Part shown: piece after piece, positions 24,935-32,609 of the stretch
How the letters are laid out: each line of letters opens with the position of its first letter
Position numbering within the stretch: the first letter of the stretch is position 1
Assembly: GCA_963729115.1 (NCBI GenBank)
Contig: CAVSMR010000003.1
Location: 868,001 to 932,000, forward strand
Length of the DNA: 64,000 nucleotides
Reading direction: 5' to 3'
DNA from: Actinophytocola sp963729115
GTDB lineage: Bacteria > Actinomycetota > Actinomycetes > Mycobacteriales > Pseudonocardiaceae
Program-made: the position numbers and the translations under genes
The notes under the pieces: generated by a model
Told to the model about the DNA's origin: nothing
Seen by the model: the letters and a program-made list of their open reading frames with translations, nothing else
The model's database searches: none

Positions 24935-26049
24935 CGCCGCCGGCGCCGGGACCGGCGCGGGCGCTCGTCGTCCGGCTCCAGCGGGATGTGCGGCTCGCCG
25001 GTGCCGTCACCGGCCAGCTCCGCCGTGAGCTCGACCGCGGACCTGGCCGGGGACGGCCGCTCGTCGCCCGCGCGGCGCAGGCTCGACGAGCGCAGCCGGG
25101 CGTAGCCCCGCACCGACACCGGGCGGCGGTGGCGGATCGCGTAGGCGTCGTCGTCGGCCAGCGCCTCGGTCAGCTCCCGGTCGACCAGCACCGCGCCGGG
25201 GCGGGCGATCGAGGTCAGCCGGCTCGCGATGTTGACCACCGAGCCGTAGACGTCGCCGAAGCGGTGGAGCACCCGGCCGAGCGCGAGCCCGGCCCGCAGC
25301 GGCGGCATGTCCTCGGCGGCCTCGGCGCGGGCCAGCAGGTCGAGCGCGATCTCCGCGCCGTCGGCGGGGGAGTCGGCCACGAACATCACCTCGTCGCCGA
25401 GCATCTTCACGATCCGGCCGTGGTGGTCCGCGACGACCTCGGCGGCGAGCGCGTCGAACCGGTCGACCACGGCCGCCAGCTCCGCCTCCGTCGAGCGCCG
25501 GGTGAAGCTCGTGAAGCCGACCATGTCGGCGAACCCGACCACCCGGCGGCTCTCCTCGACGTCCCCGTCCGGGGCCACGAGCCGGCGCACGGAGAAGGCC
25601 GCGAGGTGGCGGCGCCACACGAAGTCCTGCAGCTGCTCGAGGTCGGGCGTCAGGTGCTCGACGAGCCGGCCCAGCTGCCGCTCGTCGGCGAGCTCGGGGT
25701 TCGCCGCGACCACGTCGCGCAGCATCAGGACCTGGGACTCGGCGAGCCGGGACATGTGCTGGCCGATCATCCGCGCGCTGGAGATGGCGGTGGCCGGATC
25801 GATGAGGCCGGCCTGGATCAGCTCGTTGACCGTGCGCAGCGCGCGGACGTCGCCCTCGGTGAACACGGCGTCGTCGTCCTGGGCGGTCGCGAACCCGAGG
25901 GCACGCCACAGCTCGGTGGCCCGCTCCGGCGGCACGCCGGAGCGCTCGGCGACCTCGGCGCGGGTGTACGTGCGGTCGCCGCCGAGCAGGATCCGCTCGA
26001 TCCGCTCCTGCAGCGCGTCGAGGTGCTCGCCGGCTTCGGTCGACGACAT
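24931..26049 (-). CDS. Class III adenylate cyclase with N-terminal pH-sensor-type regulatory domain
   Basis: Makes cyclic AMP. The 372-residue protein resembles mycobacterial Rv1264: an N-terminal helical regulatory domain (residues 1-155, with AEVAERSGVPPERATELWRA) and a C-terminal cyclase domain. All catalytic positions are present: metal-binding Asp175 (FADMVGFTSF) and Asp219, substrate Lys215 (KMLGDE), Asp266 (GDVYGS), Asn273 and Arg277 (NIASRL). Rv1264 is inhibited by its N-terminal domain at neutral pH and activated in acid; whether this one does the same is inferred. The C-terminal tail is disordered and ends RRSRRRRR. The universal stress protein gene lies 19 nt upstream on the same strand, so the two may be cotranscribed. 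Confidence 0.9.
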   Translation of the reverse strand: MSSTEAGEHLDALQERIERILLGGDRTYTRAEVAERSGVPPERATELWRALGFATAQDDDAVFTEGDVRALRTVNELIQAGLIDPATAISSARMIGQHMSRLAESQVLMLRDVVAANPELADERQLGRLVEHLTPDLEQLQDFVWRRHLAAFSVRRLVAPDGDVEESRRVVGFADMVGFTSFTRRSTEAELAAVVDRFDALAAEVVADHHGRIVKMLGDEVMFVADSPADGAEIALDLLARAEAAEDMPPLRAGLALGRVLHRFGDVYGSVVNIASRLTSIARPGAVLVDRELTEALADDDAYAIRHRRPVSVRGYARLRSSSLRRAGDERPSPARSAVELTAELAGDGTGEPHIPLEPDDERPRRSRRRRR

Positions 26050-26068
26050 GGTGCGCTCGCCGGCTCGC

Positions 26069-26521
26069 CTAGGTGGTGTGCACGATGAGGACGTCGACCG
26101 TCGACTTGCGCGCGGCCTCGGCGGGGACCGAGCCGAGGATCCGTCCGGCGAGCGTGTTCAGCCCGCGGTTGCCGATCACCAGCAGGTCCGCCGCCCGCTC
26201 GCTGACCACCTTGGCGAGCGTCGCGACCGGCTCGCCGTCGATGACGACGGTGTCGATCTTCGCGGCGCCGGCCCGCTTGGCGCGCTCGGCCGCCGTGCGC
26301 ACGGTCTCCTCGGCCGGCGTCGACCCGACGACCTGGTAGGCGACGTCGCCGCCCAGCTCGTCCTGCGCGCGGCTGACGTCCTCGGCCCGTGCGGGGTGGT
26401 AGGCGCACGCGATGACCAGCGTGGCGTCGCTGTCCGCGGCGATCCGCGCGGCGCGGTCCACCGCGAGGTACGAGGAATCCGACCCGTCCGTGCCGACGAC
26501 CACGGTCTGGTAAGCCGCCAT
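26069..26521 (-). CDS. Universal stress protein, UspA family
   Basis: A single-domain 150-residue Usp. It has the start YQTVVVGTDGSDSSYLAVDRA and the ATP-binding motif G-2x-G-9x-GS in GNRGLNTLAGRILGS, so it probably binds ATP. The ATG at 26521 follows GGGAGG by a normal spacing. It precedes the adenylate cyclase gene and may be its operon partner; some Usp proteins bind cAMP, which would make the pairing meaningful, but that is an inference. Confidence 0.92.
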   Translation of the reverse strand: MAAYQTVVVGTDGSDSSYLAVDRAARIAADSDATLVIACAYHPARAEDVSRAQDELGGDVAYQVVGSTPAEETVRTAAERAKRAGAAKIDTVVIDGEPVATLAKVVSERAADLLVIGNRGLNTLAGRILGSVPAEAARKSTVDVLIVHTT

Positions 26522-26595
26522 GTTGCCTCCCGGGCGTGCTATCTACTCGCGCGTAAACCTACCGCGACGGGCAACCCGATCGCAGAATGAGTGAT

Positions 26596-27036
26596 ATGGA
26601 TCTTGCGGCGATGATGGACGTGGCGGTCGGGCAGGCGCGCCAGGGACTGGCCGAGGGCGGCATCCCGATCGGCGCCGCGCTGCTCGGTCCGGACGGTGTC
26701 GTGCTCGGCCGCGGCCACAACCGCCGGGTGCAGGACGGCGACCCGTCGATGCACGCGGAGACCGCGGCGTTCCGCGACGCCGGCCGCCGGCGGCACTACC
26801 GCGACACGACGATGGTCACGACCCTCTCGCCGTGCTGGTACTGCAGCGGCCTGGTCCGTCAGTTCGCGATCCCGCGGGTGGTCATCGGTGAGGCGACCAC
26901 GTTCTCCGGTGGGCACGACTGGCTCGCCGAGCACGGCGTGGAGATCACGATCATCGACGACGCCCGCTGCGTCGAGCTGATGACCGGCTTCATCGCCGCG
27001 CACCCCGAGCTCTGGTACGAGGACATCGGCGAGTAG
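26596..27036 (+). CDS. Cytosine deaminase-type nucleoside/base deaminase
   Basis: A zinc hydrolase of the cytidine deaminase fold, closest in layout to yeast-type cytosine deaminase (FCY1). The 146-residue protein has the zinc/catalytic motifs HAETAAFRD and SPCWYCSGLV, a WLAEHGVEITIIDDARC block, and the C-terminal PELWYEDIGE that closes the pocket in that subgroup. The ATG at 26596 is preferred because CAGAAT lies 7 nt before it; an in-frame ATG at 26587 is the alternative. Its last codons form the first copy of a degenerate tandem repeat. Confidence 0.85.
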   Translation: MDLAAMMDVAVGQARQGLAEGGIPIGAALLGPDGVVLGRGHNRRVQDGDPSMHAETAAFRDAGRRRHYRDTTMVTTLSPCWYCSGLVRQFAIPRVVIGEATTFSGGHDWLAEHGVEITIIDDARCVELMTGFIAAHPELWYEDIGE

Positions 27037-27180
27037 CGGCTTTCGCCGGCGACGGTCTGGCTTGGCTGGGGATGTCGGCGAGTGGTGGTGACCGCTGGCG
27101 AGGTCTGGCGTGCCGGGCTTGGCCGGGGATATCGGCGAGTGGCGGTTACCGCCCGCGCGAGGCCGGCTTGGCCGGGGCCA
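27026..27180 (+). repeat. Three degenerate tandem copies of the deaminase 3' end
   Basis: Copies begin at 27026, 27075 and 27132 (spacings 49 and 57 bp). Each contains TCGGCGAGT, a GCGGTTACCGCC-like core and CTTGGCCGGGG. The first copy covers the deaminase stop codon; the third covers the stop codon and last codons of the convergent coiled-coil gene. Confidence 0.75.
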
Positions 27181-28240
27181 TCCGCTCGGTGGCGGCTTGC
27201 GACACCTCGGCCGGGATCTCGTCCGGCGCGGTCTCCCAGTGCTCCTTCGCCGGGCCGGGGGTCGTCGCGTCCTGCCGGGGGGTCGGGCTCGGCCGGGCCG
27301 CGGGCTCCTCCTCGGTGAGGTGCGTGAACGCCGGCGTGGCGAGCTCCAGGCTGTCGTGCGCGTCGGCGACCAGGTCGCGCGCGGACGTGAGCTGCTCGGC
27401 CACCTTCGTACGCAGCGAGCGCAGGGCGTTGACCCGCTCGGCGGCGTGGTTGATCCGGCGGTTCGCCTCCTCGGTGGCCTCGCGGACCCGGCGGTGCGCC
27501 TCGTCGGCGGCCTCCTGCAGGCGCGCGGTCGACTCGGTGATCGCCTCGTGCCGGCGGCGGTTGGCCTCCTCCGTCGCCTCGCGGACGCGGCGCTCGGCCT
27601 CGGACTTCGACGTCGCCTCCTGCTCGGCGAGCGAGCGCATCGACTCGGTGCGCCGCGACGCCATCGCGATCTCGAAGTCCTCCTCGACCGTGCTGCGGCG
27701 CTGCTCGGCCTCGGCGTCGAGCTTGTCGCGCTCGGCCTTCGCCCGGTCGGTGACCTCCTTGGCGTCGGCGGTGGCCTTCTCCAGCACGCCGCTGTGCTCG
27801 GCCTCCATGGCCTTGCGCCGCTCGTCGAGCTCGGCGAGCTGCTTGTCGTACTGCTTGCGCAGCTTCTCGGCGTCGGCCCGGGCGTCGGCGCGGATCTGGT
27901 CTGCCTCCGCCGTGGCCTTGGCGTTGACCTCCTCGCGCTCCTCCTGGGCGAGGCGCAGCATGCGCTGCAGGCGCTCGGACAGGCCGGCCATCGTGGTCGG
28001 CGGCAGCGAGAGCCGCTCGACCTGGCCGCGCAGGTCGTCGATCGTCGTGCGGGCCACCTCGAGCTGCGCGGTGAGCTCGCCGGCCTGCGCCGCTGCCGCG
28101 TTGCGGTCGGCGGCGAGCAGCTTCAGCTGACCGTCCAGCTGCTCCAGATGCTCCTCCACCTGCACGCGGCTGTAGCCCCGCTTGGTGATGTCGAATCCGG
28201 CTCCCAGCGGTACGAGGTCCCGCTCCTCACCTAACGCCAT
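27146..28240 (-). CDS. DivIVA-like long coiled-coil protein
   Basis: A 364-residue protein with a short N-terminal segment FDITKRGYSRVQVEEHLEQL that resembles the DivIVA membrane-targeting domain, then about 250 residues of almost continuous coiled coil (Glu/Ala/Arg-rich, with repeated RRVREATEEANRR units near residues 217-230 and 250-263), then a Pro-rich tail ending PASRGR. In actinobacteria such proteins organise the cell pole or cytoskeleton. A TAGCGT hexamer lies 6 nt before the ATG. The 3' end lies within the tandem repeat at 27026-27180. Confidence 0.8.
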   Translation of the reverse strand: MALGEERDLVPLGAGFDITKRGYSRVQVEEHLEQLDGQLKLLAADRNAAAAQAGELTAQLEVARTTIDDLRGQVERLSLPPTTMAGLSERLQRMLRLAQEEREEVNAKATAEADQIRADARADAEKLRKQYDKQLAELDERRKAMEAEHSGVLEKATADAKEVTDRAKAERDKLDAEAEQRRSTVEEDFEIAMASRRTESMRSLAEQEATSKSEAERRVREATEEANRRRHEAITESTARLQEAADEAHRRVREATEEANRRINHAAERVNALRSLRTKVAEQLTSARDLVADAHDSLELATPAFTHLTEEEPAARPSPTPRQDATTPGPAKEHWETAPDEIPAEVSQAATERMAPAKPASRGR

Positions 28241-28284
28241 GCGCCCACGCTACCCTGACCGCTCGCGCCGGGTGCGCAATACCT

Positions 28285-29616
28285 TTACACGCCGCGGAAA
28301 CGGTTGATCTCCGTCAGGTGGCGCGCCCGGCGCTCGGGGTCGCGGACGCCGAGTCCTTCCTCCGGCGCAAGGCAGAGCACGCCGACCTTGCCCTGGTGCG
28401 CGTTGCGGTGCACGTCCTGCGCGGCCTGCCCGGTCTGCTCCATCGGGTACACACTGGACAGTGTCGGGTGGATCTTCCCCTTGGCGATCAACCGGTTCGC
28501 CTCCCACGCCTCGCGGTAGTTCGCGAAGTGCGAGCCGATGATCCTCTTCAGGTTCATCCATAGGTACCGGTTGTCATACTGATGGAGGAATCCACTCGTC
28601 GACGCGCAGGTTACGATCGTGCCGCCCTTCCTGGCCACGAAGACGCTCGCGCCGAACGTCTCCCGGCCTGGGTGTTCGAAGACGATGTCCGGGTCGTCGC
28701 CGCCGGTCAGCTCGCGGATCCGGGCACCGAGCCGCTTCCACTCCTTCGGGTCCTGGGTGACGTCGTCCTTCCAGAACTTGTACCCCTCCGCGTTGCGGTC
28801 GATGATCAGCTCCGCGCCCATCGCCCGGCAGATCTCCGCCTTCTGCTCGCTGCCGACCACGCACACCGGCGTGGCCCCGCCGTTCAGCGCGAACTGCGTC
28901 GCGTACGAGCCGAGGCCACCGGACGCGCCCCAGATCAGCACGGTGTCGCCCTGCTTCATGTCCGCGCCGTTGCGGGAGACGAGCTGGCGGTAGGCCGTGG
29001 AGTTGACCAGCCCCGGACAGGCGGCCTCCTCCCAGGTCAGGTGGGCAGGCTTGGGCATGAGCTGGTTGGACTTGACCAGCGCCAGCTCGGCGAGCCCGCC
29101 GAAGTTGGTCTCGAAGCCCCAGATGCGCTGCTCGGGGTCCAGCATCGTGTCGTTGTGCCCGTCGGGGTGCTCGAGCTCGACGTTCAGGCAGTGCGCGACC
29201 ACCTCGTCGCCGGGCTGCCAGGCGTTGACCCCGGGCCCGGTCCGCAGCACGACGCCGGCGAGGTCGGAGCCGACGATGTGGTACGGCAGGTCGTGGCGCT
29301 TGGCGAGCGGCGAGGTGTTGCCGTACCGGCGCAGGAAGCCGAACGTGTCCATCGGCTCGAAGATCGAGGTCCAGACGGTGTTGTAGTTGACCGCGCTGGC
29401 CATGACCACGACGAGCGCCTCACCGGGGCCGAGCTCGGGGGTGGCCACGTCGTCGACGTGCAGTGACTTGCGTGGGTCCTTGTCCTGAGTGGACTGGCCG
29501 GCGAACATCTCCACCTCGTCCGCGTGGACGGTCACCGCCCGGTAGGACTCGGGCACGGGCACGGAGCCGACCGCGGCCAGGTCGTCGGCGAGGATGGCGT
29601 CGAGGATCTTCCGCAT
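28285..29616 (-). CDS. ccr: Crotonyl-CoA carboxylase/reductase
   Basis: Reductively carboxylates crotonyl-CoA to (2S)-ethylmalonyl-CoA with NADPH and CO2, the key step of the ethylmalonyl-CoA pathway and a source of polyketide extender units. The 443-residue protein has the long Ccr N-terminus, VMASAVNYNTVWTSIFEP, HIVGSDLAGVVLRTGPGVN, WGFETNFGGLAELALV, LIWGASGGLGSYATQFA (NADPH binding), the CO2-pocket region FEHPGRETFGASVFV, and the C-terminal IGSHFANYREAWEANRLI. Substrate and CO2-site signatures set it apart from the plain quinone reductases such as the one at 3458. The ATG at 29616 lies 8 nt after TAACGT, which is covered by an 18-bp palindrome (29626-29643), so expression is probably repressed at the promoter. 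Confidence 0.95.
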   Translation of the reverse strand: MRKILDAILADDLAAVGSVPVPESYRAVTVHADEVEMFAGQSTQDKDPRKSLHVDDVATPELGPGEALVVVMASAVNYNTVWTSIFEPMDTFGFLRRYGNTSPLAKRHDLPYHIVGSDLAGVVLRTGPGVNAWQPGDEVVAHCLNVELEHPDGHNDTMLDPEQRIWGFETNFGGLAELALVKSNQLMPKPAHLTWEEAACPGLVNSTAYRQLVSRNGADMKQGDTVLIWGASGGLGSYATQFALNGGATPVCVVGSEQKAEICRAMGAELIIDRNAEGYKFWKDDVTQDPKEWKRLGARIRELTGGDDPDIVFEHPGRETFGASVFVARKGGTIVTCASTSGFLHQYDNRYLWMNLKRIIGSHFANYREAWEANRLIAKGKIHPTLSSVYPMEQTGQAAQDVHRNAHQGKVGVLCLAPEEGLGVRDPERRARHLTEINRFRGV

Positions 29617-29624
29617 GCGCAGCG

Positions 29625-29643
29625 ACGTTACCGACCGGTAACG
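29625..29643 (-). promoter_or_regulatory. Palindromic operator overlapping the ccr -10 element
   Basis: CGTTACCGACCGGTAACG at 29626-29643 is a perfect 18-bp inverted repeat (8-bp arms, 2-bp centre). The minus-strand -10 TAACGT (complement of 29625-29630) lies within it, 8 nt before the ATG. A TetR-type repressor is the likeliest partner; the TetR gene at 30262 is the nearest candidate. Confidence 0.6.
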
Positions 29644-29793
29644 GTACAGAACCAGCAGGTTGAGGGCAGGGTCACTCGAACGCGGCGCCGCGTGCGGGAC
29701 TGTGACCTACGAGATGCCGGCCAATGTTTGACCGGGTGGCCAGTCAAAGCGCAGAATCGGGATAGAGACTCCACAAACACGGAGGTGGTCTCG

Positions 29794-30177
29794 ATGACTA
29801 GTCCCACCGCAGTCCGGCCTTGGACCAGGCCACACGACTGGGCGGAGGTCGTATTGGGTGTCGTGGCGCTGCTGTCCCCCCTCTGGATGGACACCGACAA
29901 CGCCGCGATGTGGACGATGATCGTTCTGGGCGCGCTGGTCGCCCTGGACGGGCTGGCGGCACTCGCGGTGCCGGGCCAGGTCTACAGCGAGGGGATCCAG
30001 ATCGTGCTCGGGGTGCTCATGTTCATCTCCCCGTGGGTGATGAGCTACACGGGCTTCTCCGGCATCTCCTGGTCCTCGTGGATCATCGGCGCGCTGACCG
30101 TGGTCGTCGGCGCGGCGGCCCTTCCGGTGGCCCAGGCCGCCCACCGGGCCGGCAGTGGCGTGGCCGGCCAGCACTAG
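29794..30177 (+). CDS. SPW repeat membrane protein
   Basis: A 127-residue membrane protein with four hydrophobic segments and the two SPW-type motifs that name the family (LLSPLWM near 31 and ISPWVM near 83). Function is unknown; homologs occur widely in actinobacteria. The ATG at 29794 has GGAGGTGG 5 nt upstream. The 150-nt region before it is shared with the divergent ccr promoter. Confidence 0.85.
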   Translation: MTSPTAVRPWTRPHDWAEVVLGVVALLSPLWMDTDNAAMWTMIVLGALVALDGLAALAVPGQVYSEGIQIVLGVLMFISPWVMSYTGFSGISWSSWIIGALTVVVGAAALPVAQAAHRAGSGVAGQH

Positions 30178-30261
30178 CTCCGCCGAGTACGCGCGCGGTC
30201 CATGGCGTGGCCTTCCGGGTTACGTTATGGGCCGCGCGCCTGCGAGGAAGGGGCACGAGAC

Positions 30262-30888
30262 ATGCGCCTGACCAAGAAGAAGGACGACGATCCCTCCGCC
30301 CGGGAGCGGATCCTGACCGCCGCCGAGGAGCTGTTCGCCGAGTCGGGTTTCGACGCGACGCCGACCTCCAAGATCGCCGCTCGCGCCGGGGTGCCCAAGG
30401 GGCTCGTGCACTACTACTTCCAGCGCAAGCCCGACCTGCTCGCCGCGCTCGTGCGGCGGCTGCCCGACGAGCACGTCGACCCCGGTGGCGTGGTGGTCCC
30501 CGGTGACGTCGCGGCGAGCCTGCGCCGGCTCGTGGCCGAGCTCGACGCCCGGATGCGCGCCTCCTACCTGCTCTCCCACCTGCTCTGGCGCGAGGCCGAC
30601 ACGCACACCGCGGTCCGGGACGCGTTGCAGCAGCGGTTCGGCAGGGTGGTGGACCAGGTCCGGGCGGTGATCATGGCGGCGAGCTCGGGCCGCCTGCCCG
30701 TCGCCACGGTCGACACCGCGGCGGGGCTGCTCGCGCTCGCGGTCAGCTACCGCCACTCGGTGGCGCGGCACGGCGAGGCCGAGGACAGCGGCGCGGACGT
30801 GGCGAGCGCCGAGACCATCGACCGGGAGGTCGACTTCATCGCGGGGGCCCTCACCGCTCCGCCGGCGCCGGCTCCACTAGCTCGATGA
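30262..30888 (+). CDS. TetR family transcriptional regulator
   Basis: A 208-residue repressor-type protein. The N-terminal helix-turn-helix is ARERILTAAEELFAESG ... TSKIAARAGVPKGLVHYYFQ (residues about 11-57); the rest is a ligand-binding helical domain. The ATG at 30262 is supported by GAGGAAGGGG upstream; an in-frame ATG at 30202 would add an unlikely leader. Its 3' end overlaps the convergent epimerase gene by 38 nt. The nearest operator-like palindrome is the one over the ccr promoter 620 bp away, which makes ccr a possible target. Confidence 0.88.
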   Translation: MRLTKKKDDDPSARERILTAAEELFAESGFDATPTSKIAARAGVPKGLVHYYFQRKPDLLAALVRRLPDEHVDPGGVVVPGDVAASLRRLVAELDARMRASYLLSHLLWREADTHTAVRDALQQRFGRVVDQVRAVIMAASSGRLPVATVDTAAGLLALAVSYRHSVARHGEAEDSGADVASAETIDREVDFIAGALTAPPAPAPLAR

Positions 30889-31294
30889 GCACGCCGCCGG
30901 TGTCCTTCGGGTGCACGAAGTTGGCCCGGCTGTTGGCGGTGCCGACGATGGCCTTGTCGTACATCACGCGCAAGCCCTTGGCGCGCAACGCATCCGTGGC
31001 CGCGTCGACGTCGGAGACGCGGTAGGCCACCTGCTGCACGCCGGGCCCCTTGCGCTCGAGGAACTTGCCGATCGTGGAGTCCGGGCCGAGCGCGGCGAGC
31101 AGCTGCACGGCCGCGCCGGTGCCGCCACCCGGCGGGCGCATCATCGCCTCGCGCACGCCCTGCGCCTCGTTGACCTCCTCGTGGTAGAGCTCGAGGCCGA
31201 GCACGTCGCGGTAGAACGCGATCGCCTCGTCCAGGTCGGGCACCGCGATGCCCACGTGGTCGATCGCCGTGACGTAGGACTTCAGCTCATCCAT
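30851..31294 (-). CDS. mce: Methylmalonyl-CoA epimerase
   Basis: Interconverts (2R)- and (2S)-methylmalonyl-CoA and probably ethylmalonyl-CoA epimers. The 147-residue VOC-fold protein has IDHVGIAVPDLDEAIAFYRD (metal His), MRPPGGGTGAAVQLL (Gln ligand), KGPGVQQVAYRVSDVDAA and NFVHPKDTGGVLIELVEP (Glu ligand). The block that carries a His ligand in the Propionibacterium enzyme reads GVQQ here; the same change is common in streptomycete homologs. The ATG at 31294 lies 7 nt after TACCTT, so it is probably leaderless. Divergent from the thiolase gene; ortholog Rv1322A has the same neighbour. Confidence 0.9.
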   Translation of the reverse strand: MDELKSYVTAIDHVGIAVPDLDEAIAFYRDVLGLELYHEEVNEAQGVREAMMRPPGGGTGAAVQLLAALGPDSTIGKFLERKGPGVQQVAYRVSDVDAATDALRAKGLRVMYDKAIVGTANSRANFVHPKDTGGVLIELVEPAPAER

Positions 31295-31419
31295 GCGTCA
31301 CAAGGTAACTCCGGAAACTGCCTGGTGGCTGTGCGGCTACTCACATCAGCACGTGTCCGTCCGGCGGCCCCCGGGTAACGTACGAAGTTAACGCCCGCTA
31401 GCAGCTGGAGGCTTTGCCC

Positions 31420-32598
31420 GTGTCCAGTTCCGTCATCGTCGCCGGGGCGCGCACCCCGATCGGTCGCCTGCTCGGCTCCCTCAAGGACTTCACCGGCGCG
31501 CAGCTCGGTGGCGTCGCCATCAAGGCGGCCCTCGAACGCGCCGGCGTCGCGCCGGAACAGGTCCAGTACACGATCATGGGCCAGGTGCTGACCGCCGGCG
31601 CCGGCCAGATCCCCGCGCGCCAGGCCGCCGTCGCCGCCGGCATCCCGATGGACGTGCCGGCCCTGACGATCAACAAGGTCTGCCTGTCCGGTCTGGACGC
31701 CATCGCGCTGGCCGACCAGCTCATCCGCGCCGGCGAGTTCGAGATCGTGGTGGCCGGCGGCCAGGAGTCGATGACCCAGGCGCCGCACCTGCTCCCGAAG
31801 TCCCGCGCGGGCTTCAAGTTCGGCGACGTCACGATGACCGACCACATGGCCTACGACGGCCTGTTCTGCGCGTTCGACCAGGTCGCCATGGGCGCGTCGA
31901 CGGAGAAGTACAACTCCCGCTACGGCCTCACCCGCGCCGAGCAGGACGCGTTCTCCGCGCGCTCGCACCAGCGCGCCGCGGCGGCGATCAAGGACGGCGT
32001 GTTCGCCGAGGAGATCGCCCCGGTCACGATCCCGCAGCGCAAGGGCGACCCGGTCGTGTTCGACACCGACGAGGGGGTGCGCGGCGACACCACGGTCGAG
32101 GGCCTCGCGAAGCTGCGCCCGGCGTTCGCCTCGGACGGCACGATCACCGCCGGCTCCGCCTCGCAGATCTCCGACGGCGCCGCGGCGGTCGTCGTGATGA
32201 GCAAGGCCAAGGCGCAGGAGCTCGGCCTGCCGTGGCTCGCCGAGATCGGGGCGCACGGCGTGGTCGCCGGGCCGGACGCGAGCCTGCACGAGCAGCCGTC
32301 CAACGCGATCAAGGCAGCGCTCGCCAAGGCCGGCCAGGAGGCGTCGGACCTCGCACTCGTGGAGATCAACGAGGCGTTCGCCGCGGTGGGCGTGGTGTCC
32401 ACGAGGCAGCTGGGCATCAGCGAGGACATCGTGAACGTCAACGGCGGCGCCATCGCGCTCGGCCACCCGATCGGCGCCTCCGGCGCGCGGCTGGCCGTGC
32501 ACCTGGCCTACGAGCTGCGCCGCCGCGGCGGTGGCCTGGGCGCGGCCGCGCTGTGCGGTGGCGGCGGCCAGGGTGACGCGCTGCTGCTGCGGGTCTGA
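31420..32598 (+). CDS. Acetyl-CoA C-acetyltransferase (thiolase)
   Basis: Condenses two acetyl-CoA to acetoacetyl-CoA, or runs in reverse in degradation; ortholog of FadA4 (Rv1323). The 392-residue protein has nucleophile Cys88 (NKVCLSGLDAI), VAGGQESMTQAPHLL, the catalytic His in NGGAIALGHPIGASGAR, and the second Cys in CGGGGQGDALL; the last motif usually reads CGGGGMG or CGGGGQG. The GTG at 31420 is preferred over a TTG at 31414, since GGAG lies 9 nt before it. TAACGT at 31376-31381 may be the -10. meaB follows 11 nt later. Confidence 0.93.
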   Translation: MSSSVIVAGARTPIGRLLGSLKDFTGAQLGGVAIKAALERAGVAPEQVQYTIMGQVLTAGAGQIPARQAAVAAGIPMDVPALTINKVCLSGLDAIALADQLIRAGEFEIVVAGGQESMTQAPHLLPKSRAGFKFGDVTMTDHMAYDGLFCAFDQVAMGASTEKYNSRYGLTRAEQDAFSARSHQRAAAAIKDGVFAEEIAPVTIPQRKGDPVVFDTDEGVRGDTTVEGLAKLRPAFASDGTITAGSASQISDGAAAVVVMSKAKAQELGLPWLAEIGAHGVVAGPDASLHEQPSNAIKAALAKAGQEASDLALVEINEAFAAVGVVSTRQLGISEDIVNVNGGAIALGHPIGASGARLAVHLAYELRRRGGGLGAAALCGGGGQGDALLLRV

Positions 32599-32609
32599 GC
32601 TCGTCCCCT

